NCBI GenBank assembly: GCA_964477065.1
Contig: CAYZCU010000005.1
Location: 1 to 41,092, forward strand
Direction of reading: 5' to 3'
DNA: 41,092 bases
Source of the DNA: 2-02-FULL-43-11-A sp964477065
GTDB lineage: Bacteria > Patescibacteriota > Microgenomatia > UBA1406 > HO2-37-13b
In this document: positions 31,873 through 39,705 of the stretch, in pieces
How the letters are laid out: each line of letters starts with the position of its first letter
How positions within the stretch are numbered: position 1 is the stretch's first letter
Program-made: the position numbers and the translations under genes
Notes under the pieces: model-generated
What the model was told of the DNA's origin: nothing
Database searches by the model: none
Seen by the model: the letters and a program-made list of their open reading frames with translations, nothing else

Positions 31873-33933
31873 ATGAAAGCTCCTCGTAGCCAAGGATATA
31901 TTGTCATAAGCACACTCCTACTTATAACTTTATCCGCCCTCATTGCAGGAAAGATAGCCAGCCATCCCTTTACTTTTTCATCTTCTGCCCAGGATGCCCC
32001 CTCCAGTATTCGTTCATATGAAGCATTCAAGATTAACTGGCAAGAGATAATCCTTTCGAAAAATCAGAATACAGCCACCACATATATCATAAAAGGAGGG
32101 ATCTGTTTTACAGATGTGCCACCTGCAAGCTCTACTATTCAGCTGGAATTTACGTCTGGGGCAAGTGGACAAACAAAAATTCCTGTAAGTGTGCCTTCTA
32201 AGGCACGATGCAATAATACAAACGGAAACTGGGTTGCTTTTTCCCTCCCTCTCAAACTCCTGGCATGTCCATTAACGCTCAATGTGAACCTTTTGCAAGG
32301 ATCACGCATCATAAGCAGCCAGCTTGTCGATATCCCACAATCAATCTTAGAAACTCCAGCTCTTGGAAACATTTGTGGTTCATCACCTACGCCAACAACT
32401 GCTCCAACAGGGATAATCCCCACAGGGCAGCCTACACCAGAGCCAACCAGGCAGCCGACCTTTGTTCCACAACCAACCCTTCAGCCCACTACACAACCAA
32501 CCCTCATGCCAGCCCCAACTAACCCCCTCCCAACACAAACACCCGTCCCAACCGCCATTCCTAACCCAACCGCTATTCCACGGCCAACACTTGCCCCAGC
32601 ACCTGTAGCTTGTACATCCCTGGATCGAGTCATCACCAAAACGATGAGCATGCAAACTGCAGACATGACAAGTTGGAATTGGGAAAGCGGAATTGCTCTT
32701 GCTGGCCTCATGAAGGCATACGAAGCGACACAGGACCCCCAAATACTGACCTACGTTGAGTCATGGATGGATAGAGAGGTGCCAAAGATTCTCACAAAGA
32801 TGCGCACATGCAAAACAACACATGAATGCTATCCACGCTGTTCTGATGCAGATGGCTGGTGGTCTGTAGCTGAAGAGAGCAGAGGGGTTCTGCATCCAAA
32901 CCACGCAGGTCCCGGATGGGCTTTAATGATGCTCTACCCATACAAACAAAAGCCAGAATACAAAGAGCTTCTGGATGAGCTGGTGGCCTTTGTTGATACG
33001 AAAGCGTGTCGCATAGGGGATACGATTGCTCATTTCCCACACCAAGTTTGGGATGATACTTTGCCAATGGTTGTCCCTTTGATGTCCACCTATGGGAAGT
33101 ACTTTTCCCAACCATACTATGTTGATCGGGCAGTACAAGAGTATATCAATCATAGCAACCTACTAAGCTCCCGCCAGCAACTTTGGTATCACGGATGGGA
33201 TGATAAGGAAGGCTGCCGCGCCTGTGCATTTTGGTCACGTGGTAATAGTTGGGTATTACTTAGCATGAAAGAGCTCTTAGATGCAATGCCTGCAAACCAT
33301 CCTCAACGAGCACTATTTGAGCAAACCTTCACACAGCAACTCAGCGCTGCTATTTTATACCAAGACCAGCAGACAAAACTGTGGCATACAGTTATAGATG
33401 AGCAGGGCTACTTTGAAGAAGTATCTGGAAGCTCGGGAATTGCTGCAGCGCTTTTAGGATCGAAGAATGCTTCTTTTGCCTATCGGGGGAAAGCGGCGAT
33501 GCAAGCTATCTGTGAAGGACAAGTTTCGGCTGATGGCACCGTTTTGAATGTCTCAACAGGCACTGGCTTCCCTCTTATGTCCTCTGGAAGAGAGAAGTAC
33601 AACTTGATACCGCATGACTCAATAAAGCCCTATGGACAAGGACTTTTCTTATTCATGGCAGCAGCTGGCCATAACTCGAGTGCTCAGGTTGATACCCCTG
33701 AAGTGCTTACAAAGGACCTCCTTATCAAACAGTCTGATATCAACAGCGATGGTATTGTAAACACATTTGATCTCCAGTTGTATTATGACTATTTCGAAGG
33801 ATACACGTCTTTGCAGCAATACAATGTGGAATATGATATCCAAAAAGATAATGAGATTAACGCAGTTGATCTATCGGTGATACTATCCAATTTAGGGGAG
33901 CATACAGTTCTTGCACCAGCGCCTGGAAACTAA
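31873..33933 (+). CDS. Exported GH88/GH105-like glycosidase with Pro/Thr linker and dockerin-like tail
   Basis: A 686-aa exported protein. Residues 9-29 form a signal/anchor helix; about 40-165 is a beta-rich domain with paired cysteines; about 171-244 is a Pro/Thr/Gln linker; about 248-605 is an alpha/alpha-barrel resembling unsaturated uronyl hydrolases (GH88/GH105), with VWDDT at 392-396 matching the catalytic Asp region of YteR, WYHGWD at 438-443 and FWSRGNSW at 453-460. Residues 620-675 contain two dockerin/EF-hand-like repeats (DINSDGIVNTFD and YDIQKDNEINAVD). It probably degrades or trims uronate-containing glycans at the cell surface, perhaps docked to a cohesin. Pure glycan binding is an alternative. 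No cohesin is seen here. Confidence 0.85.
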   Translation: MKAPRSQGYIVISTLLLITLSALIAGKIASHPFTFSSSAQDAPSSIRSYEAFKINWQEIILSKNQNTATTYIIKGGICFTDVPPASSTIQLEFTSGASGQTKIPVSVPSKARCNNTNGNWVAFSLPLKLLACPLTLNVNLLQGSRIISSQLVDIPQSILETPALGNICGSSPTPTTAPTGIIPTGQPTPEPTRQPTFVPQPTLQPTTQPTLMPAPTNPLPTQTPVPTAIPNPTAIPRPTLAPAPVACTSLDRVITKTMSMQTADMTSWNWESGIALAGLMKAYEATQDPQILTYVESWMDREVPKILTKMRTCKTTHECYPRCSDADGWWSVAEESRGVLHPNHAGPGWALMMLYPYKQKPEYKELLDELVAFVDTKACRIGDTIAHFPHQVWDDTLPMVVPLMSTYGKYFSQPYYVDRAVQEYINHSNLLSSRQQLWYHGWDDKEGCRACAFWSRGNSWVLLSMKELLDAMPANHPQRALFEQTFTQQLSAAILYQDQQTKLWHTVIDEQGYFEEVSGSSGIAAALLGSKNASFAYRGKAAMQAICEGQVSADGTVLNVSTGTGFPLMSSGREKYNLIPHDSIKPYGQGLFLFMAAAGHNSSAQVDTPEVLTKDLLIKQSDINSDGIVNTFDLQLYYDYFEGYTSLQQYNVEYDIQKDNEINAVDLSVILSNLGEHTVLAPAPGN

Positions 33934-34013
33934 TGATACGTATCGACAAGCACAATCTTGCCGGAAGTAATCCTGCCACGCAGTTTCTCATATAGTTCTC
34001 TCCCTAGATGTCC

Positions 34014-34547
34014 TCACCGAACACCTCCACTCCATAAGTGGAAATGAATTTGCATAACATCTTGGCGAGTCCCTCCATTTACTGTCACGGTATATGCTTC
34101 AAGTTTCTGATCTTTAACAATATGTTGAACTGCTTCATACACAGCCCCAAGATATTCAGCATCTTCTGAAGTTAACGCTGAAATCGATTCAATGCGCTTT
34201 TTCGGGACGATAACAATATGTTTCTCCCAATACGGTTTTGGATGCCAAAAAGCAATGACCGTGTCTGTTTCATACAAGACATCCACTGGAAGAGCTGAAC
34301 TAAAGTTTTCAAATACATAGCCAACAAGTAGAGTGCCAAGCTCTGATCTACTGGCATGAAAAGCAGCTTCTGAAACAATATTTGAACTGACTGGAACAAA
34401 TGGCTTCTTGTGTTCACCTTGTGAAGTAGGATTATCCTGAAAAGCCAAGATATATGTAACACTAAATAGGATTAACCCCAAAGCGCAAAAAGCGAGGATA
34501 CTTTTGGGAGATACTTTTTTCGTATAGTTTCTCACTTTATCAATCAT
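34014..34547 (-). CDS. Membrane-anchored HIT-family hydrolase
   Basis: A 177-aa protein with one N-terminal membrane helix (SILAFCALGLILFSVTYIL) and a HIT domain. TVIAFWHPKPYWEKHIVIVPKKRI is the nucleotide-side half (key H and P residues), and QIHFHLWSGG holds the histidine triad, with Gln in place of the first His; the central catalytic His remains. HIT enzymes hydrolyse nucleotide phosphoramidates or dinucleotides. I start at the ATG at 34547, 6 nt after TATAAT, rather than the GTG at 34562. After the TGA the frame stays open for 27 protein-like codons to a TAG at 33930-33932. Confidence 0.85.
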   Translation of the reverse strand: MIDKVRNYTKKVSPKSILAFCALGLILFSVTYILAFQDNPTSQGEHKKPFVPVSSNIVSEAAFHASRSELGTLLVGYVFENFSSALPVDVLYETDTVIAFWHPKPYWEKHIVIVPKKRIESISALTSEDAEYLGAVYEAVQHIVKDQKLEAYTVTVNGGTRQDVMQIHFHLWSGGVR

Positions 34548-34553
34548 ATCCTG

Positions 34554-34559
34554 ATTATA
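34554..34559 (-). promoter_or_regulatory. -10 box TATAAT, leaderless-type
   Basis: On the minus strand it ends 6 nt before the HIT start at 34547, which decides between the two possible starts. Confidence 0.72.
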
Positions 34560-34688
34560 CACTTTGGTTCATTTTGTATAAAATAGGGACCTTCAGCTAT
34601 GAAGTCAGTGAAACGATTTGTCCCAAGTTAATCCTTAGCAGATATGTTTCAGTCTATTTCACTCCACAGAATCATTCCACGTCTCTGA

Positions 34689-34694
34689 TATACT
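34689..34694 (+). promoter_or_regulatory. -10 box TATACT, leaderless-type
   Basis: Ends 6 nt before the ATG at 34701. Confidence 0.72.
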
Positions 34695-34700
34695 TCTTTC

Positions 34701-35432
34701 ATGAGTCAAAATATATACGATCAAAAAGACTGTTATGATAAGTACAGTCAATTGAAAAGACAAGTTGAGGGATTCCGTGGTGCTCCTGAATGGGAATCAG
34801 TTGAGGGCTTACTTCCTGACCTCAGTGGAAAGCGTGTTCTTGATCTTGGGTGTGGCTTTGGATGGTTTTGTAGATATGCAGTTGATCATGGTGCTTCAAG
34901 TGTTCTGGGCATCGACCTTTCCCAAAATATGATAGCCAAAGCACAATCATTTCCTAGTGAAGATGCAATTTCTTATCAAATTGCAGATTTGGAAAATCTC
35001 GAGCTCCCTGAAAATTCATTCGACTGTGCATATAGCTCACTTACCTTGCACTATATTAAAGACTTTACGCGTTTGACTTCGCTTATTTTTCAAGCACTTA
35101 CCCATACTTCTCGTTTCATTTTCACGATAGAACATCCAATTTTTATGGCGCCATCACATCCAGAGTGGATATCAGATAAGGATGGGATGCATATCTGGCC
35201 ACTTGATCACTATTCAATTGAAGGTGAGAGAATTACGGACTGGCTTACAAAAGGCATAGTAAAACAGCATAGGACTATTGCTACGACCTTAAATACACTC
35301 ATCAGATCCGGTTTTACTATTGCACATATAGAAGAATGGAAACCATCTGAGAAGCAACTAAAAGCCGATCCTGATTTGTCTGTTGAACTGGATAGACCAT
35401 CATTTCTTATCGTTGTTGCTGAAAAAAGATAA
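34701..35432 (+). CDS. Class I SAM-dependent methyltransferase
   Basis: A 243-aa methyltransferase with motif I VLDLGCGFGWFCRYA, strand-2 end LGIDLSQNMI, IADLENLELPENSFDCAYSSLTLHY across motif III/IV (cited by segment) and a C-terminal IEHPIFMAP segment. It resembles the Methyltransf_11 group that acts on small molecules. The target is unknown. A separate promoter precedes it, so it is independent of its Nudix neighbour 70 nt downstream. Confidence 0.88.
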   Translation: MSQNIYDQKDCYDKYSQLKRQVEGFRGAPEWESVEGLLPDLSGKRVLDLGCGFGWFCRYAVDHGASSVLGIDLSQNMIAKAQSFPSEDAISYQIADLENLELPENSFDCAYSSLTLHYIKDFTRLTSLIFQALTHTSRFIFTIEHPIFMAPSHPEWISDKDGMHIWPLDHYSIEGERITDWLTKGIVKQHRTIATTLNTLIRSGFTIAHIEEWKPSEKQLKADPDLSVELDRPSFLIVVAEKR

Positions 35433-35490
35433 TATCCTTCAGCATCGACCATTTCCAGCCCTAGCTGAAATAGTTTATCCAAACATATGC

Positions 35491-35496
35491 TACAAT
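35491..35496 (+). promoter_or_regulatory. -10 box TACAAT, leaderless-type
   Basis: Ends 6 nt before the ATG at 35503; it sets the start of the Nudix gene. Confidence 0.68.
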
Positions 35497-35502
35497 TCCC
35501 TT

Positions 35503-35937
35503 ATGTTCACCATTGGAGTCTTCGCCATCATCTTTGATTCAGATAAAAAAGTACTTCTCTGCCACAGAAACGATTATGATTTGTGGAATCTGCCCGGTGG
35601 GGGATTAGAGCCTGGAGAAGTTCCTTGGGAAGGAGTTATCAGAGAGGTTAAGGAAGAGATTGGCATACAGGTGAAAGTTACGAAGCTTCAAGGTGTATAC
35701 AGCAAACCGGATAAAAATCAGATTGTTTTTTCGTTTATCTGCGAGCAGGTGAGTGGGAAGCTTACACTAACTGATGAAGCGGACAAAATCGAGTATTATT
35801 CTCTGAGTGATATGCCAAAAAACACATCGCCAAAGCAGGTTGAAAGAATCAAAGACGCTTTACATGATGACAACCTGGTGCTCAAAGTGCATACGGGCCC
35901 TTCGTCTATTGAGCTTATTAAGCAGGGGAAGCTTTAA
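35503..35937 (+). CDS. Nudix hydrolase, small
   Basis: A 144-aa single-domain Nudix protein. The box at about residues 33-55 is complete (G-x5-E-x7-REV-x-EE-x-GI), preceded by DLWNLPGGG. Size and sequence fit the MutT/NudA-like group that sanitises nucleotides, but substrate prediction from the box alone is weak. The frame is open 120 nt upstream, but the ATG at 35503 begins the first conserved strand (FTIGVFAII) and lies at the standard distance from TACAAT. Confidence 0.9.
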   Translation: MFTIGVFAIIFDSDKKVLLCHRNDYDLWNLPGGGLEPGEVPWEGVIREVKEEIGIQVKVTKLQGVYSKPDKNQIVFSFICEQVSGKLTLTDEADKIEYYSLSDMPKNTSPKQVERIKDALHDDNLVLKVHTGPSSIELIKQGKL

Positions 35938-35982
35938 GTGAAAACGACATTTCTTCATATGTGCAGACGCATACTCTTCGTT

Positions 35983-36008
35983 AGCAGGCCTCAGAAGCAG
36001 AGCCTGCT
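35983..36008. other. GC-rich inverted repeat upstream of a promoter
   Basis: AGCAGGC and GCCTGCT form a perfect 7-bp stem around a 12-nt loop, 8 nt upstream of the next -10 box. It could be a terminator-like stem for the Nudix gene or an operator. Confidence 0.5.
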
Positions 36009-36016
36009 CATTCTGA

Positions 36017-36022
36017 TATACT
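36017..36022 (+). promoter_or_regulatory. -10 box TATACT, leaderless-type
   Basis: Ends 6 nt before the ATG at 36029. Confidence 0.72.
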
Positions 36023-36028
36023 GTCAAT

Positions 36029-36502
36029 ATGACAGAAGAGGAATCTATTAAAGTACTTAAAATATGGACAACAAATACCTCAATTGCTGGAGGCGCATCA
36101 ATAATAGATCATGTAACAAACCCCAGTAAGCTAGAAGGACTGAGTCCCTTATTAGATGGATATTCACATTTAATCCAGAAAGCTTATCATGCCGTTGGGG
36201 CAACCCCATTGGGGGATACTATTCCTGAATATGCATGGTATTCAACTGATGTGCTACGATTAATGACATGGTACTCAATGATTCGACTCTTAACTATGCT
36301 TGCAAGTAAGCCCCCTGAACATTCAAAAAGAGTATTTTCTGTAGTTACAGCACTTATTCCAGCAGTCATATATGAGTTATCTCAAACTCATCCAGATCCT
36401 AAAGACTATATCGCTTACATCGTGGGCGCTGTTTCAGCTAGTTTTCTAGATAAAAAAATTAGCGACTCATTATTTAAAATTGCATTGTCAGATTCCAAGT
36501 AG
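36029..36502 (+). CDS. Hypothetical protein with possible membrane segments
   Basis: A 157-aa protein with no family I recognise. Two moderately hydrophobic stretches (about residues 98-116 and 125-143) may span the membrane; the N-terminal half is polar with several aromatic residues. It has a leaderless-type promoter and is followed 22 nt later by a P-loop kinase-like gene, with which it may be co-transcribed. Confidence 0.65.
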   Translation: MTEEESIKVLKIWTTNTSIAGGASIIDHVTNPSKLEGLSPLLDGYSHLIQKAYHAVGATPLGDTIPEYAWYSTDVLRLMTWYSMIRLLTMLASKPPEHSKRVFSVVTALIPAVIYELSQTHPDPKDYIAYIVGAVSASFLDKKISDSLFKIALSDSK

Positions 36503-36524
36503 TAATATCTATTTCTTTTTGCAT

Positions 36525-37031
36525 ATGTCCAAAATAATCATCCTATCTGGCGCACCAGGAAGCGGAAAGACCACAGTCAAAAATCTTCTACGAGAGAAGT
36601 TGACCACTGCAACATTCATAGATTTTGGGCATTTACGTCAATTCCACCTGGATAATACATGGTCAAATGCCTCAGATGAGGAGGAAGAGATGTCATTTGA
36701 AAATCTCGTCTCTGTCATACATAACTACATCAAGCACGCATATGAATACATTATTGTCCTTGACCTGCAGAATGATAAAATCCAGAGACTTGATGCATTA
36801 TTTCCAGACATGACACAGATCTTCACACTTCTCGTCGACAATGATGTTGAATTGAAGAAACGAGTATTAACGGAAACTCGCGATTCAGGTTTTCGAAATG
36901 TTGAAGCAGCGCTCGCATGGAATCAGGAATTAAAAACCATGCGCTTATCTGCACATGAGATCAAGATAGATAATAGCCATAATGATCCATCCCAGACAGT
37001 TGATAAAATTTGTGGCTTGATTGGAAAGTAA
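36525..37031 (+). CDS. P-loop kinase-like NTPase (AAA_33 / zeta-like group)
   Basis: A 168-aa protein with a Walker A GAPGSGKTT at residues 9-17 at the very start of the first strand, a FIDFGHLRQ second-strand segment, VLDLQNDKIQRL in the Walker B position and an LKKRVLTETRDSG lid-like region. The size fits small nucleoside, nucleotide or antibiotic kinases. The frame is open 45 nt upstream, but the ATG at 36525 opens directly into the fold. No -10 box lies at the usual distance, so it may depend on the upstream gene. Confidence 0.8.
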   Translation: MSKIIILSGAPGSGKTTVKNLLREKLTTATFIDFGHLRQFHLDNTWSNASDEEEEMSFENLVSVIHNYIKHAYEYIIVLDLQNDKIQRLDALFPDMTQIFTLLVDNDVELKKRVLTETRDSGFRNVEAALAWNQELKTMRLSAHEIKIDNSHNDPSQTVDKICGLIGK

Positions 37032-37051
37032 GACAGAATAGACAATTTTCT

Positions 37052-38200
37052 CTAACTTTGAAGATACATCTCAAGCGTCCCAAGATGAAGCGTAAAAAAT
37101 TTCTCTGGTGATTTTTCTATCATTTCTCTTAGCTCGCTTTTTTTGACCCAACGAATATCCCGTGTTTCATCCTCTTGATACATTGTTTCGCCATCTTCAA
37201 CTTTGCATATAAATGCAAAACCCACCCATGGTAAGCCACCTTTCAATTGTTGTGAACAGGCAAATGGGCTGAATGCATATGACGCATCATCGTGGGGCGA
37301 ATAGATTTTTGATTTCTTCAAACCAACAACTTCTGAAACAATAAGTCCTGTTTCTTCTCTGACCTCCCGCTTTATAGCATCGATAACGTCTTCATATGCT
37401 ATGTCAAGTACGCCAGCTGGAATTTCAATTGTATTGTGATAATTCCATTGCGCATTCGGCCTCCATCGAGTTTGAATCAAAACTTCTGTTTCTCCATCAT
37501 TTTCACGTTCTATAATTGCAGAGACGAATGGTAAAGCCATGTTATCAATTCTGCGTGGATAATTTCGCCCTACAAATCGAATAAGATTGTGTACTCCCTT
37601 CTGTTCATCTTTATATGTTCTCCCATTATCGTCGAGGAGAATAACTTGATAGTCTTTAACAAAATAGTCAAGGGAATAGGTAGAAAAAAATCTTTTGAGC
37701 TTTCCATCTATTTCAAATAACTCCTGTTCAATCCGCTTGCCTGTACTAAATTCTGGATCACTTGTGGAATTAACTAATATGGCCACAATACCTCCACGTT
37801 TAAGGACACGTTTTATCTCACTAAATATCTGCTTCGTTACTTCTTCAGTAAAGTAGTGAAGGGAAAGATGTGCATAAACAACATCGAAGCTTGCGTCAGG
37901 ATAGGGGAGGGGATCTTCGAGATCCACCTTTTGAATCTCAATGTTCTCAATCTTCGCTTCATCAGTCTTGGATTTGTTAATATCCAATGCTGTATCTGAA
38001 ATATCCGTAGATAACACTTGATAGCCCTGAGAAGCAAAAAATCTTCCATCTTGCCCTTGACCATCACCTAAGCAAAGGACATATCCAGTTTGAGGAAAAT
38101 ATTCTAATACCTCTTCAGCAAAAATATTTTGCTTATCAATCCAGTCCTCCTTTGAGTAATTTTGGTGTAAATCTGACCAAGGATCAGGCTTTGAATTCAT
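37052..38200 (-). CDS. Fusion of a SAM methyltransferase and a Nudix hydrolase
   Basis: A 382-aa two-domain protein. Residues 1 to about 205 form a class I methyltransferase: VLCLGDGQGQDGRFF (41-55) is motif I, STDISD the strand-2 end, FDVVYAHLSLHY motif IV and VLKRGGIVAILV the post-motif. Residues about 222-380 form a Nudix domain with PAGVLDIAYE and REVREETGL (261-286); the G-to-E spacing in the box is one residue longer than canonical. The two activities may act on the same nucleotide-linked substrate, for example methylating and then removing a diphosphate, but this is speculation. A TATAAT box ends 7 nt before the ATG. Confidence 0.88.
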   Translation of the reverse strand: MNSKPDPWSDLHQNYSKEDWIDKQNIFAEEVLEYFPQTGYVLCLGDGQGQDGRFFASQGYQVLSTDISDTALDINKSKTDEAKIENIEIQKVDLEDPLPYPDASFDVVYAHLSLHYFTEEVTKQIFSEIKRVLKRGGIVAILVNSTSDPEFSTGKRIEQELFEIDGKLKRFFSTYSLDYFVKDYQVILLDDNGRTYKDEQKGVHNLIRFVGRNYPRRIDNMALPFVSAIIERENDGETEVLIQTRWRPNAQWNYHNTIEIPAGVLDIAYEDVIDAIKREVREETGLIVSEVVGLKKSKIYSPHDDASYAFSPFACSQQLKGGLPWVGFAFICKVEDGETMYQEDETRDIRWVKKSELREMIEKSPEKFFTLHLGTLEMYLQS

Positions 38201-38207
38201 ATATGCA

Positions 38208-38213
38208 ATTATA
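38208..38213 (-). promoter_or_regulatory. -10 box TATAAT, leaderless-type
   Basis: On the minus strand it ends 7 nt before the fusion gene's ATG at 38200. Confidence 0.68.
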
Positions 38214-38257
38214 ACTCAAAAAAGCTTCAAATGAATTCACAATTACTATCCTATAAG

Positions 38258-38286
38258 TCGACAATCGACATTTAGATTGATATAAT
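38258..38286 (+). promoter_or_regulatory. TCGACA / TATAAT promoter
   Basis: TCGACA (38258-38263), a 17-nt spacer and TATAAT (38281-38286) precede the ATG at 38294 by 7 nt. A GTCGA/TCGAC inverted repeat overlaps the -35, which could be an operator. Confidence 0.65.
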
Positions 38287-38293
38287 ATTAAAC

Positions 38294-38830
38294 ATGTCAA
38301 TTCACATAACTTACTTCGTCCATGGGACAACAACTGATAATGAGAACGAAATTTCTTCAGGTTGGGCACCTGTTGAATTATCACAACTTGGTTTAGACCA
38401 ATCAGTAAAACTCAAAAATATGACACATGATATGAAATTTGATGTTGTATTTTGTTCAGATTTTAAACGTGCCCATGAAACAGCAATGATTGCATTTAAC
38501 GATAGATTCGAAGTTATTCCTGATGCCAGGCTTCGCGAGTGTAACTATGGTACATATAATGGACAGCCATCGACAATTGTTNNNNNNNNNNATACTATTA
38601 CTAGATTCCCGGAGGGAGAGAGCTATAATGATGTTAAAGATCGACTAGCTGATTTTCTTGAATTCCTCAAGGAAAACTACGATGGTAAGCATGTGGCAAT
38701 TGTTGCTCATAAAGCTCCTCAACTAGCTTTGGACGTCTTGCTTAAAGGTAAAACGTGGGAACAGGCATTTGCAGAAGATTGGAGAAAAACTCATACTTGG
38801 CAACCAGGATGGGAGTATGAGTTGAGATAA
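38294..38830 (+). CDS. Histidine-phosphatase-like protein, interrupted by an assembly gap
   Basis: A protein of about 178 aa with a 10-N gap at 38582-38591. The order YFVHGTTTDNE, GWAPVELSQLG, FCSDFKRAHETA, LRECNYGTYNG, PEGESYNDV and IVAHKAP follows the histidine phosphatase (phosphoglycerate mutase-like) fold. The usual RHG tripeptide reads VHG, so the first arginine is missing, while the late His in VAHK is present. Activity is therefore uncertain. The fragments on both sides of the gap are in the same frame as assembled. Confidence 0.78.
   Translation: MSIHITYFVHGTTTDNENEISSGWAPVELSQLGLDQSVKLKNMTHDMKFDVVFCSDFKRAHETAMIAFNDRFEVIPDARLRECNYGTYNGQPSTIVXXXXTITRFPEGESYNDVKDRLADFLEFLKENYDGKHVAIVAHKAPQLALDVLLKGKTWEQAFAEDWRKTHTWQPGWEYELR
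38582..38591. other. Assembly gap (10 N)
   Basis: Ten Ns inside the histidine-phosphatase-like gene. True length unknown. Confidence 1.
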
Positions 38831-38836
38831 ACACCT

Positions 38837-39250
38837 TCACTTCACATCCATCTGCCCCTCAAAACCCATCCTCTGAATTGCCTCAGCTAGCAATCGTCTG
38901 TGACATCGTTCAGGCGTTTCTTCAACACACATCAGCGTCACATTTCTGTCCTGAAGAAGAGTTAAAATCGACGCAATGGAGTGACATTGAAGTTGTCCTG
39001 TTAATCCATCTAGGTATCTCTCCGTAAAAGCATCCCAAGATAAACTTCGTTTATAATAATCTCCGATGAGCTTTGGTGACGGGCCAAGCTCAGGACGATG
39101 TTCATCGCATGCGTTGTCAATTCGTGCATCTGGGGTGATGCCATCATTGTTTGTATGCCTGCTCATAACAGATATTCGTCTTCCATCATGAGAGCTCGGT
39201 TGATGCAAGATACATTTTGTTCGCAAGATCCCAGGAGTGGTTTCAGACAT
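38837..39250 (-). CDS. DUF488-family protein
   Basis: A 137-aa protein. SRHTNNDG near residue 30, GPSPKLIGDYYKRSLSWDAF mid-protein and the C-terminal LMCVEETPERCHRRLLAE with its conserved C-x-E-x2-P-x2-CHR pattern are hallmarks of DUF488. The Cys/His arrangement suggests metal or nucleic-acid binding, but no activity is established to my knowledge. A TAGAAT box ends 5 nt before the ATG, and the gene follows the dCTP deaminase gene on the same strand. Confidence 0.88.
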   Translation of the reverse strand: MSETTPGILRTKCILHQPSSHDGRRISVMSRHTNNDGITPDARIDNACDEHRPELGPSPKLIGDYYKRSLSWDAFTERYLDGLTGQLQCHSIASILTLLQDRNVTLMCVEETPERCHRRLLAEAIQRMGFEGQMDVK

Positions 39251-39255
39251 AGGCT

Positions 39256-39261
39256 ATTCTA
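39256..39261 (-). promoter_or_regulatory. -10 box TAGAAT, leaderless-type
   Basis: On the minus strand it ends 5 nt before the DUF488 ATG at 39250, just after the stop of the dCTP deaminase gene. Confidence 0.5.
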
Positions 39262-39266
39262 GCAGA

Positions 39267-39660
39267 TCATTTTACTTCGAAAAATACCAGATGCCCAACT
39301 CGCATACCCCCTTCAAGCAAAACGTCTTCCTGAGATGCATTATAGATCTCTAAAGTNNNNNNNNNNATCCACAAACATACTTCCCATATGTGTCATTACT
39401 CCTTGTCGAGCTAAATGTGTGTATCCATCATATAATCCGGCGATGTTTGCAGGGAGAGTTATCTTTTCACTCGTTTGCGCAAGAATAAACTCTTTCGGTT
39501 TGAGCAGATATGACTCAGACTCTATGAAATCTTTCCCAGGTTGAGCAAAGAGTGTCGAAAGATGCATTTTTATAGATGCTTCCTTTATCTGTGGTTCAGG
39601 TTCGATAGCGATGATACCCTGAGTTATTAATTGTTTAAGTGTTGATTGCGAAAGTATCAT
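39267..39660 (-). CDS. dcd: dCTP deaminase-like protein, broken only by an assembly gap
   Basis: Two pieces of one gene. The first 98 residues (39660-39367) show ILSQSTLKQLI, EASIKMHLSTLF, LKPKEFILAQTSEKITLP and HLARQGVMTHMGSMFVD, the dCTP deaminase/dUTPase-like fold. After the 10-N gap, 39356-39267 reads in another frame as TLEIYNASQEDVLLEGGMR then VGHLVFFEVK and a TGA, which is the expected C-terminus. The family usually has about seven residues (PGFxGxI-like) at this point, so the real gap is probably nearer 18-21 bases. The enzyme would deaminate dCTP to supply dUTP. The substrate-binding loop reads THLAR in place of SSLAR. Confidence 0.82.
39357..39366. other. Assembly gap (10 N)
   Basis: Ten Ns inside the dCTP deaminase-like gene; the frame changes across them. 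Confidence 1.
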
Positions 39661-39693
39661 TTTTTTATTTCAACTCGAACTGACATGCTTTGC

Positions 39694-39699
39694 TATAAT
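39694..39699 (+). promoter_or_regulatory. -10 box TATAAT, leaderless-type
   Basis: Ends 6 nt before the ATG at 39706. Confidence 0.75.
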
Positions 39700-39705
39700 C
39701 ATACC

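Noticed and set aside
32383..32742. Minus-strand frame rich in Trp, Gly and Cys
   Set aside because: It is the complement of the Pro/Thr linker codons of the glycosidase gene and not a real gene.
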